From Brevundimonas sp. G8 (lineage in GTDB: Bacteria; Pseudomonadota; Alphaproteobacteria; Caulobacterales; Caulobacteraceae), in NCBI RefSeq assembly GCF_902506205.1, contig NZ_LR732816.1, positions 2,740,993 to 2,804,992 of the forward strand: a stretch of DNA of 64,000 nt, written 5' to 3'. A program made the position numbers and the translations under genes. Positions 56,481 through 64,000 of the stretch are shown piece by piece (within the stretch, counting starts at the first letter, position 1; each line of letters opens with the position of its first letter). Below the pieces are notes generated by a model, which made no database searches, was not told the origin of the DNA, and saw nothing but the letters and a program-made list of their open reading frames with translations.

Positions 56481-57383
56481 TTAGATGCGGTAGATCGCCT
56501 CGGCGTTGGCGGCGAACAGGCGGTCGCGCTCATCAGCCGAGAAGTCGGCGGTGATCGCGTCGAAGGCGGAGTAGAAGGCCTCGAACGTCCCGTGGACGCT
56601 TTCGACAGGGAAGTCGGAGGCGAACATGGCGCGCTCGGTCCCGAAGGCGTCGATGCATTCCAGGATGATCGGGCGGATGGTTTCAGGCGTCCAAGCCCGG
56701 TCGGTGATGCCCAGGCCGGAAATCTTGATCGAGACCTGGGGCTGGGCGGCCAGCAGGCGCAATCCTATCCGCCAGCGTTCCATGCCGATTTCGTTCCGGT
56801 CGGTGGGCAGGCCGGCGTGGTTGACGATCATGGGGATGTCGGGATGGCGCGCGGCGATGATTGAGGCGGTGGCCATCTGCGACGGATACAGCTGCAGGTC
56901 GAACGACAGGCCATGCCGCGCCAGCTTGGCCAGCCCCGCGACCCACTGCGGATCGCGCAACAGGTCGCGGTCAGTATAGGTCTTCAACGGATCCTCGTGC
57001 CAGCAGACGATCTGGCGCACGCCGCGCAGGTTCGGCCGGGCCGCGTGGGCCTCCAGCAGGGCGTCGAGGTCGGGGTCGAGCAGGTCGGCGCCGGCGACGA
57101 TGGCGTGCGGATAGCCGTAGTCATCCGCCAGCGACTGGAGCCAATCGGTTTCGGCCAGTTGCCGGCCGATGGGCTGGCCGGCCTCGACGTGGACGATCTT
57201 GTCCACGCGCCAGCCGGCGGTGTCGGCGAGGTAGTCATTCAGAAGATAGTTCTTGTGCGCGATGGGCGACATGTCCCCTGCCGGATTGTTCGGCAGGGGA
57301 TCGTCCTGAAGCCAGCCGTAGCGCGCACGCGACAGGTCCCACAGGTGGACGTGGCTATCGACGATGCGAAGGTCGCTGCCCAC
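56481..57383 (-). CDS. Amidohydrolase-family sugar lactonase (L-rhamnono-1,4-lactonase candidate)
   Basis: Opens the L-rhamnonolactone formed by rhamnose dehydrogenase. The 300-residue TIM-barrel protein has the metal-site motif D-S-H-V-H-L-W-D, a late A-S-D-F-P motif and V-N-H-A-G-L. This group includes L-fuconolactonase and L-rhamnonolactonase. The start GTG 57383 has GAGGAG upstream; no ATG is suitable. It follows the SDR gene by 11 bp. Which lactone it uses is inferred from the cluster. Confidence 0.84.
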   Translation of the reverse strand: MGSDLRIVDSHVHLWDLSRARYGWLQDDPLPNNPAGDMSPIAHKNYLLNDYLADTAGWRVDKIVHVEAGQPIGRQLAETDWLQSLADDYGYPHAIVAGADLLDPDLDALLEAHAARPNLRGVRQIVCWHEDPLKTYTDRDLLRDPQWVAGLAKLARHGLSFDLQLYPSQMATASIIAARHPDIPMIVNHAGLPTDRNEIGMERWRIGLRLLAAQPQVSIKISGLGITDRAWTPETIRPIILECIDAFGTERAMFASDFPVESVHGTFEAFYSAFDAITADFSADERDRLFAANAEAIYRI

Positions 57384-57394
57384 CTGTCGGCTCC

Positions 57395-58144
57395 TCAGTA
57401 GGTCGTGCGGCCGCCCGACGTATCGAACGTCGAGGCGGTGGTGAAGCTGCATTCCTCGGACGCCATGAAACAGACCATGGCGGCGCTTTCCTCGACCTCG
57501 CCCAGGCGGCCCATGGGGATCTTGGAGCGCATGTAGTCGACCTGGCTCTGGGGCAGTTGCGCCAGGATCGGGCTTTCGAAGGTGGCGGGGGTCAGGCTGT
57601 TGGCGATGACGCCCTTGCCGGCCAGTTCCTTGCCCAGCGACTTGGTGAAGCCGATCACGCCCGCCTTGGACGCCGAATAGGCGCTGGCGTTGGGATTTCC
57701 TTCCTTGCCCGCAACCGAGGCGACGTTGACGATGCGGCCATAGCCGTTCTCGAGCATGAAGGGCACGACGGCGCGTGAGCAGTAGAAGACGCCGTTCAGA
57801 TTGATGTCGACGACCCGCTTCCAGCTGTCGATCGGGAACTCGTGCACCGGCACGGTGGCGCCGGTGATGCCGGCCGAGGCGATCAGGATGTCGATGCCGC
57901 CCAGGGCCTTGTTCGATTCCTCCGCAGCCGCAGCGACGGCGTCGGCGTCGGACACGTCCAGGGCCACGACGTGGGTCGCGCCGACTTCCTCGGCAGCCGC
58001 CTTCAGCGCGTCGGCGTTCAGGTCCCACAGCACGACCTTGCCGCCCTCGGCGACGATACGCGCAGCCGAGGCCTTGCCCAGGCCCGAGGCGCCGCCGGTG
58101 ACGACGGCGGTTCGGCCCGCGAAACGCCCTTGATAGGCGCTCAT
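57395..58144 (-). CDS. SDR dehydrogenase, probable 2-keto-3-deoxy-L-rhamnonate 4-dehydrogenase
   Basis: A 249-residue short-chain dehydrogenase: T-G-G-A-S-G-L-G at 16-23, catalytic Y-S-A-S-K, S-V-A-G-K, and the C-terminal F-D-T-S-G-G-R-T-T-Y. In the diketo-hydrolase version of non-phosphorylated rhamnose catabolism (LRA5) an SDR oxidises 2-keto-3-deoxy-L-rhamnonate at C4. Adjacency to the diketo-acid hydrolase gene (4-bp overlap) supports this role; another SDR (61173-61934) fits rhamnose dehydrogenase better. Confidence 0.8.
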   Translation of the reverse strand: MSAYQGRFAGRTAVVTGGASGLGKASAARIVAEGGKVVLWDLNADALKAAAEEVGATHVVALDVSDADAVAAAAEESNKALGGIDILIASAGITGATVPVHEFPIDSWKRVVDINLNGVFYCSRAVVPFMLENGYGRIVNVASVAGKEGNPNASAYSASKAGVIGFTKSLGKELAGKGVIANSLTPATFESPILAQLPQSQVDYMRSKIPMGRLGEVEESAAMVCFMASEECSFTTASTFDTSGGRTTY

Positions 58145-58989
58145 CGCGTCCACTCCACGAAGGTCTGGCCTTGCTCGCCCAGCTTCTGGATGCCCAGGCG
58201 AACCGTGTCGCCGGCCTTCAGATAGAGGGGCGGCTTCTGGCCCAGACCAACGCCCGGAGGCGTGCCGGTGGTGATCAGGTCGCCGGGCTCCAGCGTCATG
58301 AACTCCGACAGATACGACACGATCTCGGCGACGCCGAAGATCATGGTCTTCGTATTGCCGGTCTGCATACGCTTGCCGTTCAGGTCCAGCCACATGTCCA
58401 GATTCTGGACGTCGCCCACCTCGTCGGTCGTGACGATCCACGGGCCGACGGGGCCGAAGGTGTCGCAGCCCTTGCCCTTGTCCCAGGTGCCGCCGCGCTC
58501 GGTCTGGAAGGCGCGCTCGGACACGTCGTTGATCAGCACATAGCCGGCGACGTGATCCAGCGCCTCGTCCTGGGTCACGTAGGTGGCGGGCTTGCCGATC
58601 ACGATGCCCAGCTCGACTTCCCAGTCTGTCTTTTCCGAACCGCGCGGAATGATGACGTCGTCGTTCGGCCCGTTCAGGCAGGTGATGGCCTTGGTGAAGA
58701 CGACGGGCTCGCCCGGGATGGGCAGGTTGGATTCGGCGGCATGGTCGGCGAAATTCAGGCCGATGGCGATGAACTTGCGGCTGCCGCTCACCGGCACCCC
58801 ATAGCGGGGTTCGCCCTGGACGAGGGGCAGGGTCGTCGGGTCGATGGCCTTCAGCGCCTCAAGCGCCGCGCCATGCAGTTGGTCCGGCGTGATGTCGGCG
58901 ACGACGCCCGACAGGTCGCGGATGCGGCCTTCGGCGTCCAGCGTGCCCGGCTTTTCCTGGCCCCTTGGGCCGTAACGCAGCAGTTTCAT
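58141..58989 (-). CDS. FAH-family hydrolase, probable 2,4-diketo-3-deoxy-L-rhamnonate hydrolase
   Basis: Cleaves a beta-diketone to pyruvate and L-lactate (LRA6 role). The 282-residue protein is of the fumarylacetoacetate hydrolase superfamily with I-G-L-N-F-A-D-H-A-A-E-S, metal-binding E-x-E in W-E-V-E-L-G-I-V-I-G, N-D-V-S-E-R-A-F-Q and T-G-T-P-P-G-V-G. It could also be annotated ureidoglycolate lyase, but the rhmD neighbour 18 bp upstream argues for rhamnose. ATGA overlap with the SDR gene. Confidence 0.87.
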   Translation of the reverse strand: MKLLRYGPRGQEKPGTLDAEGRIRDLSGVVADITPDQLHGAALEALKAIDPTTLPLVQGEPRYGVPVSGSRKFIAIGLNFADHAAESNLPIPGEPVVFTKAITCLNGPNDDVIIPRGSEKTDWEVELGIVIGKPATYVTQDEALDHVAGYVLINDVSERAFQTERGGTWDKGKGCDTFGPVGPWIVTTDEVGDVQNLDMWLDLNGKRMQTGNTKTMIFGVAEIVSYLSEFMTLEPGDLITTGTPPGVGLGQKPPLYLKAGDTVRLGIQKLGEQGQTFVEWTR

Positions 58990-59007
58990 TCTTGAGTGTC
59001 TTTCGTC

Positions 59008-60201
59008 TTAGCGCGCGTAGGGGCGATGCAGGGCGATGTCGTGGTTCAGCTCGACGCCGAAGCCGGGCGCATCCGGCACCTTGAGCTTGCCGTTCACCGG
59101 AACCGGTTCGCCGATCAGCTGGGGATGGAACATGGGCACGACCTCGTCGGCGCCGGGGGCCATCATCAGGAACTCCGCGAACGGGCTGTTATGGCGCGTC
59201 ACGACGAAGTGGTAGGAATAGACGCTGGATCCGTGTGGGATCATCAGCACGCCCTTGGCGTCGGCCATGGCGGAGATCTTGATCAGTTCGGTCACGCCGC
59301 CGCACCAGCCCACGTCCGGCTGGATGATGTCGCAGCATTCCATTTCCAGCAGCATGCGGAAGCCCCAGCGGGTGGCCTCGTGCTCGCCGGTCGTGACCAG
59401 CATACCCTTGGGCGCGGCTTTCTTGAGCGCCTGATAGCCCCAGTAGTCGTCGGGGCTCAGCGCCTCCTCGATCCACTTCAGACCCAGCTTGTGCGCCTCG
59501 TGGGCGAGGCGGGTGGCGTAGTTCAGGTCCAGCGCCATCCAGCAGTCGAACATCAGCCAGAAGTCGTCGCCGCAGGCGTTCCTCATGGCCTCCAGCTCGG
59601 CCAGGTTCTTGTGCAGGCCTTCCTCGCCCTCGGCGGGGCCGTGGTGCAGGGGCATCTTGCCGCCGATGAAGCCCAGTTCCTTGGCTTTGTCGGGCCGCGC
59701 GCCGGTGGCGTAGAAGGTCAGTTCGTCGCGCACCGCCCCGCCCAACATGGCGAAGACCGGCTCCTGGCGCAGACGGCCCAGCAGATCCCACAGCGCCAGG
59801 TCGACGCCGGAGATGGCGTTCACCACCAGGCCCTTGCGGCCATAGTACTGGGTCGAGAAATACATCTGGTCCCAGATCTTCTCGACCTCGGACGGATCGC
59901 GGCCTTCCAGGAAGCGGGCCAAGTGTTTCTCGACGATATAGGCGGCGGGTTCGCCGCCGGTTGTGACCGCGAAGCCGACCACGCCGTTCTCGGCCTCGAT
60001 CTCGACCACCAGGGTGCCCAGCACATTGATGCCGAAGCTGCGGCGGCTCTGGCGGTATTCGGGGTATTTGGCCATCGGCGTGGCGATATGATCGTCGATC
60101 CAGTGGCCGTCGCCCTGGTCATGATAGTCGGCGCCGCCCCCGGTTCCGTCGTTCTTCACGACGAAGGCGCGGACGTGCTTGATCTTCGGTAGGCGGCTCA
60201 T
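59008..60201 (-). CDS. rhmD: L-rhamnonate dehydratase
   Basis: Enolase-superfamily enzyme that dehydrates L-rhamnonate to 2-keto-3-deoxy-L-rhamnonate. The 397-residue protein closely resembles E. coli RhmD ([30 protein letters not shown]). Metal ligands are the Asp in F-D-C-W-M and Glu in W-I-E-E and T-G-E-H; the catalytic His is in P-H-G-S-S-V-Y-S. It is the first gene of a leftward operon of seven genes reaching the PL22 gene, and is divergent from iclR over 140 bp with palindromic sites. Confidence 0.96.
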   Translation of the reverse strand: MSRLPKIKHVRAFVVKNDGTGGGADYHDQGDGHWIDDHIATPMAKYPEYRQSRRSFGINVLGTLVVEIEAENGVVGFAVTTGGEPAAYIVEKHLARFLEGRDPSEVEKIWDQMYFSTQYYGRKGLVVNAISGVDLALWDLLGRLRQEPVFAMLGGAVRDELTFYATGARPDKAKELGFIGGKMPLHHGPAEGEEGLHKNLAELEAMRNACGDDFWLMFDCWMALDLNYATRLAHEAHKLGLKWIEEALSPDDYWGYQALKKAAPKGMLVTTGEHEATRWGFRMLLEMECCDIIQPDVGWCGGVTELIKISAMADAKGVLMIPHGSSVYSYHFVVTRHNSPFAEFLMMAPGADEVVPMFHPQLIGEPVPVNGKLKVPDAPGFGVELNHDIALHRPYAR

Positions 60202-60205
60202 TGAG

Positions 60206-60228
60206 AAATCACCGGCATTTGGTGATTT
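60206..60228. promoter_or_regulatory. Operator candidate next to rhmD
   Basis: Perfect 8-bp arms AAATCACC and GGTGATTT separated by seven bases, five bases from the rhmD start. It is well placed to control the rhamnose operon. Confidence 0.65.
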
Positions 60229-60317
60229 GCTCCCATCATGCGGGATTTCACTGGCTTTCCTCCGTGCGCCGCGTCAAACTCAACCCAGTTCCCCGGACAA
60301 GCTTGCGTGGTTTGCTA

Positions 60318-60330
60318 CATTCTGAGAATG
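60318..60330. promoter_or_regulatory. Operator candidate next to iclR
   Basis: CATTCT-G-AGAATG is a perfect palindrome 11 bp before the iclR ATG. It may be an autoregulatory site, distinct from the site by rhmD. Confidence 0.5.
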
Positions 60331-60341
60331 AGGATTACGAA

Positions 60342-61148
60342 ATGGGACGAGTGGCGTCAATCAAGACCGCACAGGTCGATGGGGAAGAAGAGGTCGGCGC
60401 CAAGGCGTCCGGCAGTCAGACCCTGCTGCGCGGCCTGGACGTGATCGACGCCCTGATGGAAGGCTCGCTGCCTTTGGCCGAGCTGTCCGAGAAGCTGGAC
60501 CTGACCCGCAGCACGACGCACCGCCTGGCCTCGGCCCTGGTCGATCGTCGCCTGCTGTCGTTCCGCCCGCGCGAGGGCTATAGCCTGGGTCCGAAACTGC
60601 TGGAACTGGGCCATGCCGCCAGCCAGCAGATGCACCTGCCGCGCGTCGCCCGGCCCTGGCTGGAACAGCTGTCGGCCCAGACCGACGACACGGTTCACCT
60701 GGGCGTACTGGACGGCCGACATGCGCTTTATCTGGACAAGGTCGCCGGTCGTCGCCGCATCAACATCGGCTCTCGGCTGGGGGAGCGGCATCCCATCGCC
60801 TCGACCGGTCTGGGCAAGGCGCTGATTCTCGACAAGTCCGAGCCGGATTGGATTGACTTCTATGCGCCCGAGGGCGCGCCATTTGATTCGTCGGCCCGCG
60901 CCGTCTGGCTGGAGCGGATGCATGGCTATGCCCAGAAGGGCTACGCCTTCGACCTGGAAGAGAACGAGGACCAGATCCGCTGCGTCGCCGCCCCGATCCG
61001 CTCGGTGGACGGCCATATCGTCGCCGCGCTCAGCGTCTCCTCGGCCGCCCAATACATGTCCGACGCCCGGATGACGGAACTGACCAAGACCGTCACCGAC
61101 GCCGCCAACGCCATCAGCGCCGACCTCGGTTGGCTGCCGAAACCCTGA
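60342..61148 (+). CDS. IclR-family regulator of rhamnose catabolism
   Basis: A 268-residue regulator: IclR winged helix at about 25-85 (L-A-E-L-S-E-K-L-D-L-T-R-S-T-T-H-R-L), followed by the effector domain with V-H-L-G-V-L-D-G, G-E-R-H-P-I-A-S-T-G-L-G-K-A and C-V-A-A-P-I-R. ATG 60342 has GAGGA upstream. Position between rhmD and the rhamnose dehydrogenase/lactate dehydrogenase genes suggests it controls both arms in response to a pathway intermediate. Confidence 0.93.
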   Translation: MGRVASIKTAQVDGEEEVGAKASGSQTLLRGLDVIDALMEGSLPLAELSEKLDLTRSTTHRLASALVDRRLLSFRPREGYSLGPKLLELGHAASQQMHLPRVARPWLEQLSAQTDDTVHLGVLDGRHALYLDKVAGRRRINIGSRLGERHPIASTGLGKALILDKSEPDWIDFYAPEGAPFDSSARAVWLERMHGYAQKGYAFDLEENEDQIRCVAAPIRSVDGHIVAALSVSSAAQYMSDARMTELTKTVTDAANAISADLGWLPKP

Positions 61149-61172
61149 ACACAGTGAAACGCCGGAGCCCGC

Positions 61173-61934
61173 ATGCTGCTTGAGAACAAGGTCGTCCTGA
61201 TCACGGGCGCATCGCGGGGTATCGGACGGGCGACGGCGATCGAGGCCGCACGCCAGGGCGCGAACGTCGCCATCAACACCTACAAGGACGACGCGGTCGC
61301 CGCCGAGGTGGTCGCCGAGATCGAGACCTTGGGCCGAAAGGCCATCGTGGTCGATGCCGACGTGGCCCTGCCGGACAGCGCGACGACCTTCGTGAACGCG
61401 GCCGTCGCGGCGTTCGGGCGCGTGGACGTCTTCGTGTCCAACGCCGGCATCTGCCCCTTTCACGCCTTCCTCGACATGCCGGTCGAGATCCTGCGCCGCA
61501 CGATGGAGGTCAATCTCCACGGGGCCTATTTCATGACCCAGGCGGCCGCGAACCAGATGGTCAAGCAAGGGGAGGGTGGTTCCATTGTCGCCATCAGCTC
61601 GATCTCGGCCCTGGTTGGCGGCGAGATGCAGACCCATTACACCCCGACCAAGGCGGGGGTGCACAGCCTGATGCAGTCCTGCGCCGTCGCCTTGGGTCGC
61701 CATGGCATCCGCTGCAACTCGGTCCTGCCCGGCACCATCGCCACCGACATCAACAAGGACGATCTCGCGGACCCGGCCAAGCGCGAATATATGGAAGGCC
61801 GCATCCCCTTGGGCCGCCTGGGCAAGCCTGAGGACATCGCCTCGGTCGTCGCCTTCCTGGCCTCGGACATGGCGGCCTATATGTCCGGCGCGGCCCTGCT
61901 GGTCGACGGCGGCGCCTTCGCCAACTTCCAGTAG
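61173..61934 (+). CDS. SDR dehydrogenase, probable L-rhamnose 1-dehydrogenase
   Basis: A 253-residue SDR with T-G-A-S-R-G-I-G, catalytic Y-T-P-T-K and the segments S-N-A-G-I-C-P-F-H-A-F-L-D-M-P and S-I-S-A-L-V-G-G-x-x-Q-T-H-Y that resemble characterised L-rhamnose dehydrogenases (LRA1). It would oxidise L-rhamnose at C1 to the lactone, the entry step. It follows iclR by 24 bp and precedes the lactate dehydrogenase gene by 9 bp. Confidence 0.87.
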   Translation: MLLENKVVLITGASRGIGRATAIEAARQGANVAINTYKDDAVAAEVVAEIETLGRKAIVVDADVALPDSATTFVNAAVAAFGRVDVFVSNAGICPFHAFLDMPVEILRRTMEVNLHGAYFMTQAAANQMVKQGEGGSIVAISSISALVGGEMQTHYTPTKAGVHSLMQSCAVALGRHGIRCNSVLPGTIATDINKDDLADPAKREYMEGRIPLGRLGKPEDIASVVAFLASDMAAYMSGAALLVDGGAFANFQ

Positions 61935-61943
61935 GACGGGGCC

Positions 61944-63077
61944 GTGATCATCTCGTCGCCGGGCGATTACCGAGAGGCGGCGCGGCGCAAGCTGCCGCCC
62001 TTCCTGTTCCACTACATCGACGGCGGGGCCTACGCCGAGCAGACCCTGCGCCGCAACGTCGAGGACTGGCAGGCCATCGCGCTTCGCCAGCGCGTGCTGC
62101 AGGACATGACCAGCCTCAGCCTGGAAACCCGGCTGTTCGACGAGACCCTGCGTCTGCCGGTCATTCTGGCGCCCGTCGGCCTGACCGGAATGTACGCCCG
62201 GCGCGGCGAGGTGCAGGCGGCCAAGGCGGCGGCGTCGCGCGGCGTGCCCTTCACCCTGTCCACCGTCTCGGTCTGTCCGATCGAGGAGGTGGCGCCCGCC
62301 ATCGACCGGCCCATGTGGTTTCAGCTCTATGTGCTGCGCGACCGGGGCTTCATGAAGAATGCGCTGGAGCGGGCAAAGGCGGCGGGGGTGAAGACTTTGG
62401 TCTTCACCGTCGATATGCCGACGCCCGGCGCCCGCTACCGCGACGCCCATTCGGGCATGAGCGGCGCCAACGCCGAGATCCGCCGCATGGTCCAGGCCAT
62501 GACGCACCCAGCCTGGGCCTGGGATGTGGGGCTGAACGGACGGCCGCACGATCTGGGCAATGTCTCTGCCTATCTGGGCAAGCCGACGGGCCTGGCCGAC
62601 TATATCGGCTGGCTGGCCAACAACTTCGATCCGTCGATCTCGTGGAAGGACCTGCAATGGATCCGCGATTTCTGGGACGGGCCGATGATCATCAAGGGCA
62701 TTCTGGACGCCCAGGACGCCCTTGACGCGGTCAGCTTCGGCGCCGATGGCATCGTTGTGTCGAATCATGGTGGGCGTCAGCTGGATGGGGTGCTGTCGTC
62801 AGCCCGGGCGCTTCCGGCCATCGCCGAGGCGGTGAAAGGCGATCTGAAGATCCTGGTCGATTCCGGCATTCGCAACGGTCTGGACGTGGTCCGCGCCATC
62901 GCCCTGGGCGCCGACGCTGTCATGCTGGGTCGGGCCTTTGTCTACGCCCTGGCGGCAGGCGGTGAGGCCGGCGTCGGCAATCTGCTCGACCTGTTCGAGA
63001 AGGAGATGCGGGTGGCCATGACCTTGACCGGGGCGAAGTCGGTTGGCGGGATTACGCGGGACATGCTGGCGCTCTGA
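61944..63077 (+). CDS. lldD: FMN-dependent L-lactate dehydrogenase (LldD type)
   Basis: Oxidises L-lactate to pyruvate in the membrane-associated flavin family. The 377-residue length and [19 protein letters not shown] are LldD-like. The catalytic His is in [10 protein letters not shown]. The GTG start is 61944. L-lactate is the second product of the diketo-deoxyrhamnonate hydrolase, so co-transcription with the rhamnose dehydrogenase gene closes the pathway to pyruvate. Confidence 0.92.
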   Translation: MIISSPGDYREAARRKLPPFLFHYIDGGAYAEQTLRRNVEDWQAIALRQRVLQDMTSLSLETRLFDETLRLPVILAPVGLTGMYARRGEVQAAKAAASRGVPFTLSTVSVCPIEEVAPAIDRPMWFQLYVLRDRGFMKNALERAKAAGVKTLVFTVDMPTPGARYRDAHSGMSGANAEIRRMVQAMTHPAWAWDVGLNGRPHDLGNVSAYLGKPTGLADYIGWLANNFDPSISWKDLQWIRDFWDGPMIIKGILDAQDALDAVSFGADGIVVSNHGGRQLDGVLSSARALPAIAEAVKGDLKILVDSGIRNGLDVVRAIALGADAVMLGRAFVYALAAGGEAGVGNLLDLFEKEMRVAMTLTGAKSVGGITRDMLAL

Positions 63078-63087
63078 CCTCTCGTTT

Positions 63088-63231
63088 CTTCTCCCTTTGG
63101 GAGAAGGTGGCCGCGAAGCGGTCGGATGAGGGTCAGGTGGTGGGCTAGGTCGCAGACCCGACCCTCACCCTTTCGCCTGACGGATCGCCTGCGGCTCTCC
63201 GAGGCTCAAGCCCTCTCCCAACGGGAGAGGG
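63088..63231. repeat. Two-hairpin repeat element
   Basis: Left hairpin CTTCTCCC-TTT-GGGAGAAG (63088-63106) and right hairpin CCCTCTCCC-AAC-GGGAGAGGG (63211-63231) are both perfect. The sequence between contains GATGAGGGTC/GACCCTCAC-like complements. This is a dispersed-type intergenic element in Caulobacterales and may act as a bidirectional transcription barrier between converging genes. Confidence 0.75.
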
Positions 63232-63241
63232 ATATGTGCGC

Positions 63242-64000
63242 CTACGCCCCCAACGCCTCGATCAGGTCGCCCATGTTGCGGATGAAGACCGAGGTCGAGA
63301 CGCCCTCAACCGGGAAGTCGGTGTTGTAAGGCGAGGTGTCCCAAAGATCGCCGACGCGGGTCATCTGATATTCGCCGCCGGTCACCACCGTGGGTGAGGG
63401 GCCGTTGTAGGGGTTCGAGGTGGTGGTCAGCGGCGTGGGCCAATAGCCCCGCGTGTTCAGCCCGGCCATCACCTCGGCGGCGCGATTGGCGTGCGGTCGG
63501 GTCGGACGACGGGCGTCGCTGGACATGTCCCAGACATCCACGTCCTGAAGCGTGAAATATTTCGGCAGGTTCAGCGAGCCGGGGCGCGCCTTCAGCGGCG
63601 AGCCTTGCGTCGCTTCCTCGACCGGCAGGGCCGACAAGCGCGCATATTCGGCGCGCAGGGCAGGGGTGTCCACATTGCGGAAAGAGCCATAGTGGACGAT
63701 CAGATTGGTGGGGTTGTCGTCGGCGTAATACTGGCCGTTGGCGATATTGGACCCACGCCGGTGGATGTAGATCGGCGTGTTAGCGCCCTCCAGGACGAAG
63801 GTCGGATGCGTGCGGCCCGGCGTGTTCAACGGCGGCTTGGTCGCCACCTGATCCAGCCAATCCATCGCCTCGGGCAGGCGCGCCAGATATTTCCGGTCGC
63901 CAGTCAGGCGATAGAAGCCCAGCATCGACTTGATGTTCGTACCCGTCGCATGTGTGACGAAGGCTTGGGGTTCGATGGTCCGCGCGCCGGCCGGCTTCAG
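63242..64000 (-). CDS. Partial polysaccharide-degradation-like protein, 5' end outside window
   Basis: 253 codons are visible, ending with a TAG at 63242-63244; the start lies beyond 64000. The visible part begins with helical-barrel-like sequence (F-V-T-H-A-T-G-T-N, F-Y-R-L-T-G-D-R-K-Y-L), then P-I-Y-I-H-R-R-G-S-N-I-A-N-G-Q-Y-Y and a C-terminal T-S-P-Y-N-T-D-F-P-V-E-G-V-S-T-S. The helical repeats and the setting suggest a carbohydrate-active enzyme, perhaps a lyase, but I cannot name a family. It converges on lldD. Confidence 0.7.
   Translation of the reverse strand: MKPAGARTIEPQAFVTHATGTNIKSMLGFYRLTGDRKYLARLPEAMDWLDQVATKPPLNTPGRTHPTFVLEGANTPIYIHRRGSNIANGQYYADDNPTNLIVHYGSFRNVDTPALRAEYARLSALPVEEATQGSPLKARPGSLNLPKYFTLQDVDVWDMSSDARRPTRPHANRAAEVMAGLNTRGYWPTPLTTTSNPYNGPSPTVVTGGEYQMTRVGDLWDTSPYNTDFPVEGVSTSVFIRNMGDLIEALGA

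Noticed and set aside
60357..62768. 803-codon minus-strand frame
   Set aside because: Antisense to iclR, the rhamnose dehydrogenase gene and lldD; low-complexity composition without motifs.
63126..63329. Small open frame between lldD and the edge gene
   Set aside because: It lies within the two-hairpin repeat and in the antisense of the partial gene; repeat-derived.

Overview
The window looks like chromosomal DNA of a Caulobacterales alphaproteobacterium, most likely Brevundimonas or a close relative. The reasons are high GC with long antisense open frames, a methionine synthase split into two genes, an ArsR/methyltransferase SahR regulator, a lipoprotein resembling the CC0125/CC1285 family, a perfect CtrA-type box (TTAA-N7-TTAAC), DUF2336 proteins, and a large TonB-dependent carbohydrate utilisation locus. 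There is no phage, insertion sequence or CRISPR array.

1-31 kb is mostly housekeeping. It opens with a methionine/SAM-cycle operon read leftwards (sahR-metF-metH N part-metH C part) behind a palindromic operator, with a REP-like inverted repeat between the metH halves. Then come an EF-hand protein, a 2-hydroxyacid dehydrogenase, ettA, an 816-bp gap with repeats, an HtrA-type protease, a B3 metallo-beta-lactamase-like protein with Glu in the first zinc position, rarA, three pseudouridine synthases, crcB, a TPR/2OG-oxygenase protein, an ATP12 assembly factor, GTP-type PEP carboxykinase, a TonB-like protein, a lytic transglycosylase with a CtrA box, and a block of two DUF2336 genes around an Hpt protein and NAD kinase.

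31-40 kb holds an RND efflux pair with palindromes in its promoter, a cytochrome c, feoAB with a possible Fur box, a prepilin peptidase, a TetR regulator and tRNA-Thr(TGT).

40-64 kb is a pectin/rhamnogalacturonan locus. Its polysaccharide enzymes are a GH105-DUF4861 fusion, a GH28 polygalacturonase, a PL22-type oligogalacturonate lyase, an unclassified (alpha/alpha)6 glycosidase and a truncated gene at the right edge. A TonB-dependent receptor and a FucP-like symporter provide uptake. uxaC, a uxuB-type reductase and uxaA process hexuronates. All enzymes of the non-phosphorylated L-rhamnose route are present: L-rhamnose dehydrogenase, rhamnonolactonase, RhmD, 2-keto-3-deoxyrhamnonate dehydrogenase, diketo-deoxyrhamnonate hydrolase, and an LldD-type enzyme that would return the resulting lactate to pyruvate. 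Control is suggested by an IclR gene, ACCGGT-centred operators before the receptor and between GH105 and uxaC, and a helically phased set of TCGACA half-sites before the receptor. The most novel candidates are the unclassified glycosidase, the DUF4861 fusion and the two-signal promoter of the receptor.
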